A DNA stretch of 64,000 nt from Gemmatimonas sp. UBA7669 (lineage in GTDB: Bacteria > Gemmatimonadota > Gemmatimonadetes > Gemmatimonadales > Gemmatimonadaceae). Position numbers and translations under genes: made by a program. The DNA is taken from the NCBI RefSeq assembly GCF_002483225.1, contig NZ_DLHL01000025.1, forward strand, positions 1-64,000. The letters run 5' to 3'. Under the pieces are notes generated by a model that made no database searches, was not told where the DNA came from, and worked only from the letters and a program-made list of their open reading frames with translations. Positions 49,299-58,650 of this stretch are shown in pieces. Within the stretch, counting starts at the first letter, position 1; every line of letters begins with the position of its first letter.

Positions 49299-50703
49299 GC
49301 GCGTGGGGCTTCGCTCCCGCATTCGCACCCGCTTCACGCTGCTCTATGCGGCCACGGTGCTGCTGTTGCTGCTGGTCGCGGCCACGGTCACGCGGCAGGC
49401 ACTGCGCGCCACGCTGCAGCAGGAATTCGACGAATCGGTGCGCGCCTCGGCGGCCCTTGTGTCGCAGTTCTTCCGCACCGAAATCGCGGAGTATCGCAGC
49501 ATCGAGGCCACGCTCACGCACATCAGCGGCGAGTTGGTGTTTGAAGACCGTGCCATGCATATCCGCCGACCCGACGATTCGCATTTTGGCGACTCCGTGT
49601 CCATGCCACGTGGCACCGTGTCGCGCATGGCCCGCGGTCAGCTGTCGGCGCCGGTGCGTGCGGTACGCTTTCCGCTCGACAAGGATCTGGCGCCCGGGTG
49701 GGACGTGGAAGTGCATGCGTCGCTGGCCAATCTGCACGCCCTGCTGCGGCGCATCGATCGCTGGTTTGGCTTCGGCATCCCGGCGCTGGTTGGAGTGGCG
49801 GCCATGGTGGGGTGGTGGCTCACGGGGCGCACACTGCGGCCCGTCGGCCAGATGGCCGACGCCGCGGCGCGCATCGCCCCGGTCAGTGGCGAGCGCCTGC
49901 CGCTCGCCAACCCGGGTGATGAGCTGGGCCGACTGGGCGAGCGCTTCAACGCGCTGCTGGACCAACTCGACGGGGCGCTCGTGCAACAGCGCGCGTTCCT
50001 GGCCGACGCCGCGCATGAATTGCGGACACCCATCGCCCGCATGCGCGCGCGTGTGGAGGTGGCGCAGTTGGCCGCGGCCGGGGGGCTGACCACGGCATCG
50101 CCGGCTTCACACGAAGACACGCTGCGCGCGCTCGAGGCCGAGCTGCGTGTGGTGTCGCAGCATCTCGATGAGTTGATGCAGCTGGCGCAGGCCGATGCCG
50201 CCGGTGACGACGCACCGCTGCGTCGTGAGCATCTGTTCCTCGACGACCTCGTCAGCGACGAGGTGCCGCGATGGCGGCCACAGGCCGAGCAGGCCGGACT
50301 TCGCCTCGACATGGAGACGCCGGAGGAAGCGCCGGTACAGGGCGATGCCGTGCTGCTGCGCCGTCTGCTGGGGGTGCTGCTCGACAATGCCCTGCGCTAC
50401 GCCGCGCCTCAGGACGCTCAGGCCGAGGAAGCAACGGGCCGAGTGCGCGTGAAGGTGGCCGCACACGACACACAGGTCGAACTGCTCGTCGAGGACAGCG
50501 GGCCGGGCATTGCTCCGGCCGAGCGTGAACGCGTGTTCGATCGCTTCTTTCGCGGCGAGGACGCGAGACGTCGGCGCGCGGACGGCAGTGGTCTCGGCCT
50601 GGCCATCGCGGCCTGGGTGGTGCAGCGGCACCGCGGCAGCATTCGCATTGAAGACAGTCCCTTGGGGGGCGCCGCCTTCCGCGTGACCCTGCCGCGCGCC
50701 TAA
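49282..50703 (+). CDS. sensor histidine kinase (HAMP, HisKA, HATPase)
   Basis: A GTG at 49282 (GGAG upstream) is used; another GTG lies at 49291. About 473 residues: TM1 (about 20-38), a periplasmic sensor of about 120 residues, TM2 (about 162-180), HAMP, HisKA with His245 in HELRTPIARM, and HATPase with N-box (VLLDNALRYAA), G1 (DSGPGIAP) and G2 (GSGLGLAIA). Classic type I kinase that phosphorylates the overlapping OmpR-type regulator. The sensor's ligand is not evident; metal efflux genes downstream make metals possible. Confidence 0.94.
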   Translation: MRTVPERVGLRSRIRTRFTLLYAATVLLLLLVAATVTRQALRATLQQEFDESVRASAALVSQFFRTEIAEYRSIEATLTHISGELVFEDRAMHIRRPDDSHFGDSVSMPRGTVSRMARGQLSAPVRAVRFPLDKDLAPGWDVEVHASLANLHALLRRIDRWFGFGIPALVGVAAMVGWWLTGRTLRPVGQMADAAARIAPVSGERLPLANPGDELGRLGERFNALLDQLDGALVQQRAFLADAAHELRTPIARMRARVEVAQLAAAGGLTTASPASHEDTLRALEAELRVVSQHLDELMQLAQADAAGDDAPLRREHLFLDDLVSDEVPRWRPQAEQAGLRLDMETPEEAPVQGDAVLLRRLLGVLLDNALRYAAPQDAQAEEATGRVRVKVAAHDTQVELLVEDSGPGIAPAERERVFDRFFRGEDARRRRADGSGLGLAIAAWVVQRHRGSIRIEDSPLGGAAFRVTLPRA

Positions 50704-50713
50704 CTCGCGTCGC

Positions 50714-51049
50714 TCAGCTCAGCGGCAGATCCGCGCGCGGTTCAATGCGCCAGGGCAGATCGGGCTGCGTGGCGCGACGCCAGGCGTCCCGCAACGTGCG
50801 CAGGCACTGGGCGGCTCCCACAAAGTCATGCTGCGCCACCGCATCCTCACACCACGCGTAGAGCGCGTCGAAACTGCGCGACGCCGACGACTCGAGGTCC
50901 AGCGCTTCCCGCAGCAGGCCGATCGACCGGCGTGCGCCAGACGGATCGAAGGCCTCGCAGGCGCGAATGGCTCGATCGTAGGCTCGCATAAGACGCGCGA
51001 GCGGATCGGAAACAGCCTGGTGATCGACGTCGATCACCGGAAACGACAT
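50714..51049 (-). CDS. FliS-like four-helix protein
   Basis: From ATG 51049 the product is 111 residues. The helical core 'RLMRAYDRAIRACEAF', 'ARRSIGLLREALDLESS', 'SFDALYAWCEDAV' and 'GAAQCLRTLRDAWRRA' follows the FliS flagellin-chaperone pattern (Y-x-x-A-I, then I-x-L-x-x-A and D-x-L-Y, then L-x-x-L-R-x-A-W). Length and spacing match FliS. No flagellar gene is in the window, so it could be an orphan fliS or a repurposed chaperone. A longer open frame continues upstream, but its N-terminus looks non-coding. Convergent with the kinase gene, with 10 nt between stops. Confidence 0.6.
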   Translation of the reverse strand: MSFPVIDVDHQAVSDPLARLMRAYDRAIRACEAFDPSGARRSIGLLREALDLESSASRSFDALYAWCEDAVAQHDFVGAAQCLRTLRDAWRRATQPDLPWRIEPRADLPLS

Positions 51050-51270
51050 GGCAGGCGTAGGAATTGGCACGGCTCGAGGAGCTGAAGTCACATGGGCGCC
51101 GTTATGGCGCTGATTCAGTGTGTCGGCTTCCCCCTTCCAGGACTTGAACGACAGATACAAAAGTCGGGCAACAGCGTGTGATATGGCGCACTGGGCGTGA
51201 CACCAGACGTTCTGAGCTGAACGTGGCGCCGTGTTCATGTCGTATTCATGCACGGGCTGCAGCTTTGGGA

Positions 51271-52593
51271 ATGCTCCGAACTCCCCCCCTGTCAGCGGTG
51301 CCTCGCGCTCTGGCCCTGGCGCTGGCCCTCGCGCTGTCGCCGGCCGTCGGCACCGAGCTGCCGGCGCAGGCCGCAGGCACCCCGCCGCACAGCTCGTCAC
51401 TCGACCTCACCGCCGCCGTGGAGATGGCACGGCAGCAAGGCCTGCTGCGCCAGCTGGCCGATGCCCGTGGGCGCATTGCCGATGGCCGGGTGCGTGAAAG
51501 CACCCAGTGGCTCAACCCCACCCTTGAGTGGCGGCGCGAAAACCTCGGCAGCCCGCTGCAGCCCGACATCTTCGCCACGGCCTATGTGCCGTTCGATCTC
51601 GCGGGCCGGCGGCTGGCCCTGCGCGGTGCTTCCTCGGCGGGCCGCGGTCGTGTGCAAGCCGACCTGCAGCACGAGCGCCGCATGGCCGAGTTGACGGTGG
51701 CGCGAGGGTGGCTGGAAGCCGCCTCGGCACATGAACTGGCCCGTGTCGTGACCGAGCAGGCGGCGGCGCTGCAGGAACTGGCACGTGTGGACTCCACGCG
51801 GGTGCGCGAAGGCCTGGTGGCTGAAGCCGTTGGCCTCAGGACGTCGCTCGAGGCCGACCGGGCACGGATGACGGCGGTGCGCGCCCGTCAGAGCGAAGGC
51901 GAGCTTCTGCTCACCCTCTCCCGGCAGTTGGGCGCGACCGTGCAGGCTGCGCAGTTGGCGGCCCTCATGGCGCCGGGCCTGCCGGACGCGCCGGACTCGC
52001 TGTTGGCCGTGGAAACCGCTCAGCGCGGTCGACCCGATCTGCTGGCGCGCGAACTCGCCGTGGCAGAGGCGCGCAAACGTCTCTCGGCGGAACAGCGCGG
52101 TGTGTTGGGCGAAGTGCAATTGCAGGGTGGCACCAAGGAAACCGGTGGCTTCATGACCGGCCAGCTGGGTGTCGCCATGCCGCTGCCCCTGTTCAATCGC
52201 AACAACGGCGCGCGTGAACGGGCCGCAGGCGAGCTGCGCGAAGCGCAGTTGCTGCATGACGATGCCAGGCGCGCCCTGCAACTGAGCGTGATTCGCGCCC
52301 GGCAGCACTATGTCGCGCTGCGCGACACGCGCGAGGCGGCTGCCTCGTTCGATGCGCGCGCCACCACACTGGTGCAGAGTGCGCGCATTGCCTACCGCGA
52401 GGGCCACCTCACGCTCACCGAGCTGCTCGATGCGGAACGCGCGGCGGTAGACGCCCGCACCGCACATCGCCAGTGGATGGTCGATGCCTGGATGGCGCGG
52501 CTCGAACTCGAGTTGGCGCTCGGGGCTCGTCTTGATGCAGAGAGCCCGCTCGACCTTCCTCTCCTGACTCCCTCGACTCCGAGTGGCCGATGA
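51271..52593 (+). CDS. outer-membrane channel of metal RND efflux (CzcC-like, TolC family)
   Basis: ATG at 51271 begins a signal peptide (to AQAAG, about residue 36). The Ala/Arg/Gln-rich helical halves and short strands are TolC-like; 'QWLNPTLEWRRENLG' and 'LTELLDAERAAVDAR' are common in CzcC/CusC proteins. The stop overlaps the adaptor start (ATGA). Start is uncertain because the Shine-Dalgarno is weak. First gene of the metal-type czcCBA operon (channel, adaptor, pump). This is the second complete tripartite RND system in the window. Confidence 0.88.
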   Translation: MLRTPPLSAVPRALALALALALSPAVGTELPAQAAGTPPHSSSLDLTAAVEMARQQGLLRQLADARGRIADGRVRESTQWLNPTLEWRRENLGSPLQPDIFATAYVPFDLAGRRLALRGASSAGRGRVQADLQHERRMAELTVARGWLEAASAHELARVVTEQAAALQELARVDSTRVREGLVAEAVGLRTSLEADRARMTAVRARQSEGELLLTLSRQLGATVQAAQLAALMAPGLPDAPDSLLAVETAQRGRPDLLARELAVAEARKRLSAEQRGVLGEVQLQGGTKETGGFMTGQLGVAMPLPLFNRNNGARERAAGELREAQLLHDDARRALQLSVIRARQHYVALRDTREAAASFDARATTLVQSARIAYREGHLTLTELLDAERAAVDARTAHRQWMVDAWMARLELELALGARLDAESPLDLPLLTPSTPSGR

Positions 52594-53846
52594 CGTCCCG
52601 CCCGCTATCGTTCCTGTCTCCCGCTACGCGTTCCCCGTTGCGCACCCGCTCGGCCGGGTCACTTGCTCTGCTCTGTGGCGTGCTTGCTGCCTGCGGAGGC
52701 GAGAGCACGGACACGCCGCCGGATACGACCGCCGCTACCGTGCATGCCGACACCGCCACCTTATCGGCTGAGGCCGTGCGTATCGCCGGGTTTACCGTGG
52801 ACAGCGTGCGTACGTCGCCGTGGCGCGCGGTGGTGACCGTGCCGGGCCGCCTGCAGCTCGATCCTGAAGCGTTCGAAACGATCGGCTCCATTACCGAAGG
52901 TCGCATCACCCATGTCGTGGTGCGTGTGGGTGATCGTGTGCGGGCAGGGCAGGGGCTCGTGTTCATTCACAGTCACGAGATCATGGACGCGCGCGCCGCG
53001 CTGCGAAGTGCGGAGTCGGCGGTCGAGGCCGCCGACGCAGAACGCCGTCTGGCGGAGAGTGCGTCTGACCGAGCGCAACGTCTGTTCGACAGCAAGGCCA
53101 TGTCACGCGCAGAGCTGGAACGCGCGCAGGTGGCACGCACCGTGGCGGTCAGCGCGCACGCCCGCGCGGTTTCGGAGCGCGATCGTGCTGCAGCGCTGGT
53201 GGAGCATCTGGCCGGTTCGCCGCCGCTGCCTCAAGGCGCTGATGAACATGATGTGATTACCCGCACGCCCATTGGCGGCGTGGTCACCTCGCGTGACGCG
53301 CAGCCGGGCACGGTGGTGCTGCCGGGAACGCCGTTGCTCACCGTGGGCGATCCCTCACGTCTGCAACTCGTCATGCATGTGCCGGAGTCGGCGGCGGCCG
53401 GGGTGCAGCCTGGCTTCCGTGTGCGATACACCGTCGCCGATGCGCAGGGCGCGTCGTACGAAGCGCGGGTTTGGCGCGTGGCGCCCACCATCGATTCGGT
53501 GACGCGCACACTCGAGGTACTGGCGCGGCCCAGCGGACCGCTGGGCGGTCGTGCGGAGAGTTTTGTGCAGGCCGAGATCAGCGGTGAGGCGCAGGCACCG
53601 GTTCGCACGGTACCCGCGGCGGCGGTGGTGGCATTCGACGGAGACACGGTGGTGTTTCGCGCCGAGCAGCGTGGTGAGGGGCTGCATCTCGAAGCCACGC
53701 GGGTGCGCGTGGGTCGGCGCACTGCCGAGCGCGTGGAGGTGCTGGCGGGACTCGACGCTGGTGCCGCCGTACTTGTGCAGGGCGCCGGCATTGCAAAAGC
53801 CGAATTGCTGCGCCGCCGCGGTGGCGGTGGCGGCGGGGAGCACTGA
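52590..53846 (+). CDS. CzcB-like periplasmic adaptor lipoprotein
   Basis: ATG overlaps the CzcC stop. Signal and lipobox LAAC (about residue 35), then a Thr/Ala-rich stretch. The body has a beta-barrel N-segment, lipoyl halves around a helical hairpin ('ITHVVVRVGDRVRAGQGLVFI', 'VITRTPIGGVVTSRDAQPGTVV', pieces), and a C-terminal domain (GGRAESFVQAEI). It docks the CzcA pump and CzcC channel in the periplasm. A poly-Gly/His tail (GGGGGEH) ends the protein; His may bind metal. 418 residues is normal. Confidence 0.9.
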   Translation: MTSRPLSFLSPATRSPLRTRSAGSLALLCGVLAACGGESTDTPPDTTAATVHADTATLSAEAVRIAGFTVDSVRTSPWRAVVTVPGRLQLDPEAFETIGSITEGRITHVVVRVGDRVRAGQGLVFIHSHEIMDARAALRSAESAVEAADAERRLAESASDRAQRLFDSKAMSRAELERAQVARTVAVSAHARAVSERDRAAALVEHLAGSPPLPQGADEHDVITRTPIGGVVTSRDAQPGTVVLPGTPLLTVGDPSRLQLVMHVPESAAAGVQPGFRVRYTVADAQGASYEARVWRVAPTIDSVTRTLEVLARPSGPLGGRAESFVQAEISGEAQAPVRTVPAAAVVAFDGDTVVFRAEQRGEGLHLEATRVRVGRRTAERVEVLAGLDAGAAVLVQGAGIAKAELLRRRGGGGGGEH

Positions 53847-53849
53847 GCC

Positions 53850-56800
53850 ATGCGCTGGCTCATACATCTCGCGCTCAAGCGCCGTGGCCTGGTGGTGGGC
53901 TTCACGCTCGCCCTCATGGCCGCGGGTCTGGTGGCGCTGCAACGCATACCCTTTGACGCGTTTCCCGACCTCACCGGGACGCGCGTGGAAGTCATCACGG
54001 TGGCGCCCGGCATGGCGCCAGAAGAAGTGGAGCGGCTCGTCACTTATCCCATTGAGTCCAACCTCATGGGGGTGCCCGGCGCGGTGGGCGTACGCTCCGT
54101 CTCCAAGTTCGGTCTGTCGTTGATCACGGTTCCGTTCCCTGATCACATCGACGTCTATTTTGCGCGCCAACTGGTGCAGCAACGCCTGGCCGATGCCAAG
54201 GCGGCGCTGCCTGCCGGCATCGAACCGGGCCTCGGTCCCGTGTCCACGCCAATGGGCGAGCTGTATCAGTATGTGCTGACCAGCGACTCGCTCTCGCTCA
54301 CCGAACTCAAGACCTTGCATGACTACGTCGTGCGCCCGCGCATGCGCACGGTGCCCGGTGTATCCGAGGTCAATTCCTGGGGAGGGCTGACGGAGCGACT
54401 TGAAGTGGAAGTCGATCCGGTGCGCCTCGCGGCACGTGGGCTCGGCATGGCTGATGTCGATCGTTCGCTGGCCGCCAACACTATGAGCTTTGGTGGCAGT
54501 TACCTCGAACAGGGGGGCGAGCGCTACACGGTGCGTGGGCTCGGGCGTGTGGAACGTCCCGAAGATCTCGCGCGCGTGGTGATCGGGTCCCACGCCGGCG
54601 TGCCGGTCCGCATTGGAGACGTGGCCACCGTGAAGCGGGGGGCGCTGCCGCGCAACGGTGCGGTCACCAGGGACGGCGTGGGCGAGGTGGTGAGCGGCAT
54701 GGTGCTCAAGCTGCAGGGCGCCGACTCGCGGGTGGTGATTGAGGGCGTCAAGGCGCGCATGGCGGAAATCCAGCAGGCGTTGCCGGCGCATGTGGAGATC
54801 GTTCCGTTCTACGATCAGACCGAGCTGGTGGGGCGTACGTCGCGCACCATCATCAAGAATCTGATCGAGGGCGGTCTGCTGGTCATTGCGGTGCTGTTTC
54901 TGTTTCTCCGCAACGTACGCGCGGCACTCATCGTGGCCAGCGTCATTCCCATCTCCATGCTCATTGCCTTTGTGGGCATGGCCACCTTCGGGTACTCTGC
55001 CAATCTCATGAGTCTTGGCGCGCTCGACTTCGGTCTCATTGTCGACGCGTCGGTTGTGATGGTGGAAGGTTTCATCCGGCGCCTGGAAGAGAACGGCAAC
55101 AGTGACCGCCGCGGCCTCTTCGAGCGCGCGGCCATCGAGGTGGGACGTCCCATTCTCTTTGGCATTGCCATCATCGTGGCGGTGTACATCCCCATCTTCA
55201 CGCTCGACGGGATGGAAGGCCGCATGTTCAAGCCCATGGCCTTCACGGTGGTGTGTGCGGTGCTGGGCAGTCTCTTCCTCGCGCTCACCTACGTGCCGGC
55301 CGTGTCCAGTTGGGCACTGCGTGGCGGGCACGCGGCGCCGGCGCCCTGGATCGTGCGCCTCACCGCTGCCTATGACCGCATGTTGGCGCGTGTGATGGCG
55401 CGGCCGCTGCCCATCGTGGGTGGTTCACTGGTGCTGGTGGTGGTGGCTCTGTGGTCAATGACGCGCATCGGCACGGAGTTCATGCCCAAGCTCGACGAGG
55501 GCGCCATTCTCGTGAACACGCGGCGCATGCCGAGCGTCGATCTGGCCGACGCCACGCGGCTGTCGCTGGCCTCCGAACGCATCGTGCGGCGCTTCCCTGA
55601 GGTGGTCACGGTGGTCACCAAGGAGGGCCGCCCCGATCTCGCCACCGAAGCCATGGGGCTCTTCGAGGGCGACATGTACGTCATCCTCAAGCCCATGTCC
55701 GAGTGGACCACGGCCACCAACCGCGAGGATCTTGTGGCTGCCTTCGATTCGGCCCTGTCGGTGGTGCCGGGCCTCGAGGTGTCGTTCACGCAGCCCATGG
55801 CCATGCGCCTCGACGAAGCGGAGAGCGGCATCAAGACCGACCTCGGTGTGAAGGTGGTGGGTCCCGATCTCGAACAGAATCAGGGCATCGCCGAGCGCAT
55901 AAGGCGGGTGATTGCCTCGGTGCCCGGCAATGCCGACGTGGCCGTGGAGGTGGCAGAGGGCAGCGGGCAGGTGCGCATGGCCGTGCGCCGCGAGGCTCTG
56001 GCGCAGTATGGCCTGTCGGTGGATGACGTGCGGCTCGCGCTCGATCTGGCCATGGGCGCCCGCGCATCGGCCGAGTGGATTGATGGCTTCCGCCGCGTGG
56101 ACATTGCCGTGCGCGTCCCGGAAGCCTACCGCGCCGACGCTGCGGCACTGGGCCGGCTCATGCTGCGCGCGCCCGGTGGCGAGATGGTGCCGCTTTCGGC
56201 GGTGGCCGAGATCGAGTCCACCACGGGGCCGGAAGTCATCGGCCATGAGGACGCCCAGCGCCGCTCCCTCGTGCTCAGCAACGTGCGCGGACGCGACCTG
56301 GGCAGCTTCGTCAGCGAAGTGCGCACGCGCATCGCGCGCGAGGTGCCGCTGCCGGCCGGCGTGTTTCTCGAGTGGGGCGGACAGTACGAAAACCAGCAGC
56401 GGGCCATGAAGCGTCTCGAGATCGTCGTGCCGCTGGCGCTGCTGCTCATCTTCGCGCTGCTCTACGTGTCCTTCCGCGATGTGCCGCAGGCCGTGCTGGT
56501 GCTGTCCAACGTGCCCTTTGCCCTGGTGGGTGGCATTGCGGCCCTGTGGATGCGCGGGCTCAACCTCAATCTCTCGGCCAGCATCGGTTTCATTGCGCTC
56601 TTCGGCATTGCGGTGCTCAACGGCGTGGTCATGGTGGAGCACCTCAATCATCTCCGCCACGATGCGCAGATGGCCGGCAAGGACGTGCTGACCCGCGTGC
56701 GGCGCGGGGCCACCGATCGCCTGCGCCCCGTGCTCATGACGGCACTCGTGGCCAGTCTCGGCTTCGTCCCCATGGCTCTCAGCACCAGCCCGGGCAGCGA

Positions 56801-56972
56801 GGTCCAGCGCCCGCTGGCCACGGTGGTCATCGGGGGGCTCGTGACCAGCACCGTGCTCACGCTGTTCGTACTGCCGGTGCTGTATGCCTGGCTGGAGCGC
56901 CGCCGCAAGGTGCGTGTGCGTGCTACTGTTCAGGCACCTGATCACGCCGTTCCGGCTGCCGCGACCACGTAA
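53850..56972 (+). CDS. CzcA-type heavy-metal RND efflux pump
   Basis: 1040 residues with the CzcA/CusA pattern. Characteristic segments: 'IPFDAFPDLTGTRVEVITVAPGMAPEEVERLVTYPIE' near the N-terminus and 'VPGVSEVNSWGGL'. TM4 contains LDFGLIVDASVVMVE with Asp393, Asp399 and Glu406, the three acidic residues that carry protons in CzcA-type pumps, unlike the DD pair of the first RND. Likely exports divalent cations (Co, Zn, Cd, or Ni) or Cu/Ag to the outside via CzcC; specificity is not predicted. Adaptor stop is 3 nt upstream. Confidence 0.92.
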   Translation: MRWLIHLALKRRGLVVGFTLALMAAGLVALQRIPFDAFPDLTGTRVEVITVAPGMAPEEVERLVTYPIESNLMGVPGAVGVRSVSKFGLSLITVPFPDHIDVYFARQLVQQRLADAKAALPAGIEPGLGPVSTPMGELYQYVLTSDSLSLTELKTLHDYVVRPRMRTVPGVSEVNSWGGLTERLEVEVDPVRLAARGLGMADVDRSLAANTMSFGGSYLEQGGERYTVRGLGRVERPEDLARVVIGSHAGVPVRIGDVATVKRGALPRNGAVTRDGVGEVVSGMVLKLQGADSRVVIEGVKARMAEIQQALPAHVEIVPFYDQTELVGRTSRTIIKNLIEGGLLVIAVLFLFLRNVRAALIVASVIPISMLIAFVGMATFGYSANLMSLGALDFGLIVDASVVMVEGFIRRLEENGNSDRRGLFERAAIEVGRPILFGIAIIVAVYIPIFTLDGMEGRMFKPMAFTVVCAVLGSLFLALTYVPAVSSWALRGGHAAPAPWIVRLTAAYDRMLARVMARPLPIVGGSLVLVVVALWSMTRIGTEFMPKLDEGAILVNTRRMPSVDLADATRLSLASERIVRRFPEVVTVVTKEGRPDLATEAMGLFEGDMYVILKPMSEWTTATNREDLVAAFDSALSVVPGLEVSFTQPMAMRLDEAESGIKTDLGVKVVGPDLEQNQGIAERIRRVIASVPGNADVAVEVAEGSGQVRMAVRREALAQYGLSVDDVRLALDLAMGARASAEWIDGFRRVDIAVRVPEAYRADAAALGRLMLRAPGGEMVPLSAVAEIESTTGPEVIGHEDAQRRSLVLSNVRGRDLGSFVSEVRTRIAREVPLPAGVFLEWGGQYENQQRAMKRLEIVVPLALLLIFALLYVSFRDVPQAVLVLSNVPFALVGGIAALWMRGLNLNLSASIGFIALFGIAVLNGVVMVEHLNHLRHDAQMAGKDVLTRVRRGATDRLRPVLMTALVASLGFVPMALSTSPGSEVQRPLATVVIGGLVTSTVLTLFVLPVLYAWLERRRKVRVRATVQAPDHAVPAAATT

Positions 56973-56979
56973 CCCGCTC

Positions 56980-58179
56980 ATGACCACTGCGCCCGACCCG
57001 CTGCTGCGTTTCCGCGACGAGTTCCCGATTCTCGCCACGTCCACGTATCTGGTGTCCAACTCGCTGGGGGCCATGCCACGCACGGTACCGGCGCAGTTGC
57101 AGCTGTACACCGATGCCTGGCAGTCGCGTGGCGTGCGGGCCTGGGCCGAAGGCTGGTGGGAGTTGCCGGTCACGATGGGCTCACGCATTGCGCCCCTCAT
57201 CGGTGCACCTGCCGGCAGCGTGGTCATGGTGCCCACGGTCACGATGGGCATGAGCACCATCCTCACCGCGCTCGACTATCCGGCTGAGCGCAACGAGGTC
57301 GTGATGACGGCCCTCGACTTCCCGTCGGTCAAGTACGCCTACGAGGCGCTGGCCCCGCGGCTCGGTGCGCGAATCGTGGAGGTGCCCTCCGATGACGGGT
57401 TGGGCATCGACATCGACCGACTGCTGACCAGCATCACCGAACGCACACGGCTGGTGGCCATTTCGCATGTGCTGTTCCGTTCGGCCTACATCCTCGATGC
57501 GGCGCGCATCTGTTCACGGGCGCGTGAGGTTGGAGCGCTGGTGGCGCTCGATGCCTATCACAGCGTGGGCGTGATGCCGGTGGATGTGCAGGCGCTGGGA
57601 GTGGACTTTCTCTGCGGCGGCGTGCTCAAGTGGCTCTGCGGCGGCCCCGGCGGCTGCTTTCTCTATGCATCGGCCGCCATGAGTGCGCAGTACGCGCCCG
57701 CGCTCACCGGCTGGCAGGCGCACCGCACGCCCTTTGCCTTTGATCCGGCCATGCAGTACGCCGATGGGGGCTGGCGCTGGCTGGGCGGCACCCCGGTGGT
57801 GCCCGCGCTCTATGCCGGTCTCGAGGGGCCGCGCATCGTGGCCGAGGCGGGCATGGAGGCCATTCGCGCCAAGAGTCTGCGGCAGACGGCGCAGCTCATC
57901 GCCGACGCCGATGCCCGTGGCTGGACCGTGCATGCGCCGCGGGACGAAGCGCGGCGCGGCGGCACGGTGGCTTTCAGTCTGCCGCACGCTGCCGAGGTGG
58001 CGCGGGCCCTGCTCGCCCGCGACGTCGTCATCGACTACCGCCCGGGCGCCGGTATTCGGGTGGCGCCGCACTTCTACACCACCGACGCCGAACTGGCGGC
58101 GGTCATCGCGGCCATGGACGACATCCTCGCCACGGGGGCCTGGCGCGAGTTTGCCGGGGTGACCAGCACGGTCACCTGA
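56980..58179 (+). CDS. PLP-dependent class V enzyme, kynureninase-like
   Basis: 399 residues; ATG follows CzcA by 7 nt, so the transcript may continue. Fold type I PLP enzyme. Signatures recall kynureninase: 'YLVSNSLGAMP' (cf. YLNGNSLG), 'ISHVLFRSAYILD', 'DAYHSVGVMPVD' (PLP-ring Asp) and the Schiff-base Lys in GGVLKWLCGGPGG. Kynureninase splits kynurenine into anthranilate and alanine, but no other tryptophan-catabolic gene is near, so an alternative cysteine-desulphurase or aminotransferase-like function is possible. Confidence 0.75.
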   Translation: MTTAPDPLLRFRDEFPILATSTYLVSNSLGAMPRTVPAQLQLYTDAWQSRGVRAWAEGWWELPVTMGSRIAPLIGAPAGSVVMVPTVTMGMSTILTALDYPAERNEVVMTALDFPSVKYAYEALAPRLGARIVEVPSDDGLGIDIDRLLTSITERTRLVAISHVLFRSAYILDAARICSRAREVGALVALDAYHSVGVMPVDVQALGVDFLCGGVLKWLCGGPGGCFLYASAAMSAQYAPALTGWQAHRTPFAFDPAMQYADGGWRWLGGTPVVPALYAGLEGPRIVAEAGMEAIRAKSLRQTAQLIADADARGWTVHAPRDEARRGGTVAFSLPHAAEVARALLARDVVIDYRPGAGIRVAPHFYTTDAELAAVIAAMDDILATGAWREFAGVTSTVT

Positions 58180-58294
58180 TGGCCGTGGGGAAGCGCGCTG
58201 CCGCGGCCCCTCACACCTGTTGGCCGCGCTGGCGTCCGTGCGTGCCCCGTGGCAACTTTCGGATGTTGCTTCCTGCCCCTCTGACCCCGCCCCG

Positions 58295-58537
58295 ATGAAC
58301 TCGCCCATCCAGCCGCCCCGCAAGCTGCGCAAGCAGTACGTGAACAACACGCATCCGCTCATTGTGCTCAAGTTCGAAGACGGGCACGAGATCAAGGTGT
58401 ATCAGAACACCGGCAAGGTGTTCGATGCGTGGGCGGGTGAGACCGTGAAGATCATGGCCGTCTTCGACCCGACGTCGAGCGACTGGGAGCTGGTCGAGGC
58501 GCGCAAGGCCGACGCCTTCGAGAACGCCGCCGAGTAA
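58295..58537 (+). CDS. small conserved-looking protein, unknown function
   Basis: 80 residues from ATG 58295. It begins with a basic Pro-rich stretch (IQPPRKLRKQYV), then 'LIVLKFEDGHEIKVYQNTGKVFDAWAGETVKIM' (pieces), a beta-rich segment, and an acidic Ala-rich tail. Composition and codon use match the neighbours, so it is probably real. No motif recognised; not a toxin or transmembrane protein by eye. Two back-to-back hairpins follow. Confidence 0.55.
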   Translation: MNSPIQPPRKLRKQYVNNTHPLIVLKFEDGHEIKVYQNTGKVFDAWAGETVKIMAVFDPTSSDWELVEARKADAFENAAE

Positions 58538-58553
58538 TTGACGCACTGCTGGC

Positions 58554-58636
58554 CCGTCGGCAGTCAGTGTTGCCGACGGCGTCCATCCTGCCACATGCCA
58601 TGCGGCATGCACCTGTTGCTCCGGTGCATGCCGCAT
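58554..58636. promoter_or_regulatory. two consecutive perfect hairpins before psuG
   Basis: First: CCGTCGGCA (58554-58562) with TGCCGACGG (58571-58579). Second: ATGCGGCATGCACC (58600-58613) with GGTGCATGCCGCAT (58623-58636), 14 bp perfect, 9-nt loop. They fill the spacer between the small protein and psuG. The second is 15 nt before the chosen GTG. No T-run follows, so they could be a structured leader, operator or processed-RNA hairpins. Confidence 0.6.
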
Positions 58637-58650
58637 TGTACTATGCCGAT

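Noticed and set aside
53355..55331. 658-codon frame antisense to czcB/czcA
   Set aside because: Same shadow pattern; the sense operon has overlapping starts and clear family signatures.
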